The notes under the pieces were generated by a model that ran no database searches, was not told the origin of the DNA, and was given only the letters and a program-made list of their open reading frames with translations. Source: Mesotaenium endlicherianum (lineage: Eukaryota > Streptophyta > Zygnematophyceae > Zygnematales > Mesotaeniaceae). Taken from it: a stretch of DNA of 23,871 nucleotides. Both the position numbers and the translations under genes were made by a program. Position 1 is the first letter of the stretch. The number at the start of each line of letters is the position of its first letter. The stretch spans positions 347,913-371,783 of the forward strand of contig WELA01013488.1 of the NCBI GenBank assembly GCA_009602735.1, in the 5' to 3' direction. Below, piece after piece: positions 21,653 to 23,871 of this stretch.

Positions 21653-22107
21653 AACGTGGTTTTGATGGTCCAACCCTATCGCTCTCTTCTACCGCTTCCT
21701 AAAGGCGTGCACCTCCCAAAGCAAAAGTTACGGTCTTGAGCGTACAGGGTGCCAGCACGTGCAGGAGAAGAATTTCCAGAGTGACCAAAGAGTGCTATGA
21801 AGGGGGGAAAAATCTCGGCGGTTGTATGACTTTGATAGTAAGGATAACGATAGTATTAGTCTGGGCAACAATGATAATTATGTTTTAAGGACGAATACGA
21901 GTAATATTGACGATGATAACATTAACAATAATGGCAATGATGATTCTGATCATAATGCACATCGTTTTGGTATGAAGAAGAAGAAATAGAAGTAGAAGTC
22001 GAAGTTGAAGGAGGAGAAGAGGAGTGGAGACTGAGCGGGAGAACAGGAGTGGGCAGTGAGCGGTTCTGATGTTAGCAGGTAGTGGCTGTATCTGGTGATG
22101 GATGCAG
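21653..22107. repeat. Low-complexity AT-rich and GAA-rich stretch
   Basis: GATAATR-like runs (about 21838-21950) and a GAA/GAG purine tract (about 21972-22032). These create the hydrophobic reading frame on the opposite strand, which is not a gene. The end is probably the intron or upstream sequence of the exon at 22108. Confidence 0.6.
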
Positions 22108-23801
22108 GACAAGGACGGCAGGAGGCTGGACAAGTTGTGCAGCCCGCCCAGCACCTTGTACCTCGTCTCTGTCGCGTCCGACGACGGCCGCACCAGAATA
22201 CAGGCGGACGTGGAGCACTTCCCCCACCCGGAAGGGGAGCACCATGTGAGCGTCCTGCAATCCAGTGCCTCGAGCTTACTGCCGCCTGCCAGCCTGGAAA
22301 CCTCTTTGCCTTCCAGTCTGAAATTTCCCCCCGTCAGCTGGGAAGTTTCCGCAAGCCAGTTTGGAAGAATCTGCTGCCAGGTGGGGGAAGGTGGTGATCT
22401 TGTGTAGGCCCTTCGGCCCTTGAGGGCGAGTGGGGCTGCGCCGCAATATTCTGCGTGAAATTCACGCGCTGGCATGAGACCTCCCAAGAAGCTCTTTTGC
22501 TTGCCTGGGACTCTAACCCTCATCGTTATGCGGCTCCCTCGCTCACTCGCTCATTCAACGCTCAGGCCCCTTCCGGGACTGAGTTTGAGAGTGAAGCGAG
22601 CAAGAGAGGTTGGATTGCGAATGAACGGAAGCGGAACTCATCCGAACGGGACGAAACAACAAAACGCTGACAGGACGAAGCAATGCCTTCCATGCCCCCT
22701 CTGCTCCTCCTGCTCCCTCTGCTCCCCCTGCTCCGCCTTTCCCACGGGCTCGGGACGACACACAGCCCCTCTCCTCCATGGATGTGGCAGTTAGTCCTCT
22801 TTGCTGACCGAGCGGACCTTGTCCAGCGGGGATGCCGATCCGGGTCGGCAAAGCATGTCGCGACACATGGCACAGTCTGATGTCATATCACATCACATCA
22901 CCCCTGGAGGCTAGCTGCCAGTTAAGGTTCCCCCGGAGATCCTCCTGGCGGTGCCACCTGTGGCCTCCGACCTAAACAAGGGTGCATCATTGATGATACA
23001 AAGCGATGGGGGGTGGAGGACGAGGTGCATGCAGGCGATGGGGTGTGAATGTGACTTGGGAATGCAGAAGCCCACAAACTAGGGTTTGCCTCTCGGGTCA
23101 AAGTCGATGGCTGGAGGTCAAGGCAGGTCAGCAGTCAAGAGAGATAGCCATTATGGGCTCTGCCACGGCCTGGCCCGGCGTGCCTGCATGGGACTTGGAA
23201 AAAGCAGACAGCCAGTCCGCTGCTCAATGGCAGCCGCAGATCCTCTCCTCCTTCCCTCCTTTCCCCCCCCTCCTTTCAGGGGTCCTCCTCCTCTCCCTCC
23301 TGCTCGCCTTCCCTCCCTCCCTCCTCCACCTCGTCCTCCTCACCCTCTCACTTTGCCCCCTCCTCACCCCCCTTGTCCCTCTCTACATGTTCCTTGTGGA
23401 CGGAACAAGCAACGGAAATGGAAGTGCACGCGCGCTACCCCTCGCTCTCAGCTCCTCCTGGGCTGGGCCCCCCGGGAGGCTCTGGTCGGGCGACACACTC
23501 GCACCCTTGCACTTGCGCGGCAGCACACGATTGTTGTGTTTAGTTAGGCCGCCGCTTATGATTGTCACGGGCGACACTCGTGCTCCCGTGAGCTCTCCCC
23601 GTGGATGCATGTGGATGCTGAGCTGGCTCCTCGGTGCATGCGTGCGTGCACGCGTGTGCGCAGGCGTGCTACACGCTGCTGGAGCCCGGCTGGCACACAG
23701 TCTCCATCAGCGTGGTGACCAGGTGCAGCTCCCGCCCCACCGACGCGGGGCCCCACTGGGAGCCCCAGGAGGCCGTCACGCGCAGGGTGTATGCCTTCAG
23801 C
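22108..23801 (+). CDS. Two internal exons of an unidentified host gene
   Basis: Exon 22108-22245 (acceptor ATGCAG, donor GTGAGC) and exon 23664-23801 (acceptor GCGCAG, donor GTGAGT) are each 138 bases, 46 codons, phase 0 as drawn. They are GC-rich and read like ordinary globular protein: TLYLVSVASDDGRTRIQADV in the first, YTLLEPGWHTVSISVVTR in the second. Alternating hydrophobic strands suggest a beta-sandwich (Ig- or E-set-like), but I do not recognise the family. Further exons may exist in the 1.4 kb between them and beyond the window. The assignment rests on splice sites and codon character only. Confidence 0.5.
22246..23663 (+). other. Putative intron with minisatellite and pyrimidine-rich tract
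   Basis: No convincing exon seen. About 22288-22370 holds roughly four imperfect 20-28-base units resembling CCAGNCTGGAAANNTC. 23236-23390 is a long CCT/CTC tract. Frames over these are low complexity. Confidence 0.4.
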
Positions 23802-23871
23802 GTGAGTTCACATGCTCACCGACTGCCACTTGGCACGCACCACAACCCCCCACCCCCTACCCCCCCTGTCC

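Noticed and set aside
21885..22523. 212-codon - strand frame
   Set aside because: It combines GAA and GATAAT low-complexity sequence with the antisense of the 22108 exon; its hydrophobic end comes from repeats.

Overview
The window is eukaryotic nuclear DNA, most likely from a streptophyte (charophyte-grade) alga. Two things point there. The last exons of an SMC5 gene are very plant-like and are split by long, low-complexity introns. A Ty3/Gypsy-type retrotransposon carries a cytosine-5 DNA methyltransferase domain, a combination reported from charophytes and dinoflagellates. A Chara-like genome would fit the long introns and dense degenerate repeats, but the species is inference.

Layout (+ coordinates). 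16-1634: the 3' end of SMC5, four exons on the + strand, with (GT)n/(GC)n and pyrimidine-rich introns. 1635-6262: gene-poor, AT-rich, degenerate DNA with one unrecognised 143-codon ORF. 6275-7667: a + strand relic of a Gypsy-like element (integrase C-terminus, PHD finger, polypurine tract), split by a 700-bp solo LTR with a perfect 5-bp target duplication (ATACA). 8248-20278: a 12-kb decayed retrotransposon on the - strand. 20279-22107: intergenic DNA with one compact TATA/ORF/poly(A)-signal unit. 22108-23801: two 46-codon exons of an unidentified + strand host gene that runs off the window.

The 12-kb element reads (- strand, 5' to 3') gag with two CCHC knuckles, aspartic protease, C5-DNA methyltransferase (motifs I, IV, VI, VIII, IX and X recognisable), an unidentified 409-codon region, reverse transcriptase, RNase H, integrase (HHCC and D,D35E intact), and a C-terminal PHD finger. 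The polyprotein therefore combines a DNA-methylation writer with a probable chromatin reader. The element is dead: it has nine in-frame stops (seven TAG, two TGA, no TAA), at least three frameshifts, loss of the N-terminal half of RT including motif A, a D-to-N change in RNase H, and a solo LTR with TSD CCAGT inserted into the methyltransferase.

The termini are unusual. The LTR consists of a 304-bp part A and a ~1.25-kb part B. In + order the element ends are A-B-A on the left and B alone on the right, flanked by TCAT on both sides. This is what a two-LTR circle would give if opened inside one LTR, at a palindrome (CGACAGCTGTCG) that resembles an LTR-LTR junction. The stop-codon spectrum and the transition-only divergence of the two A copies suggest the copy was heavily cytosine-methylated (CG and CHG) while it decayed.
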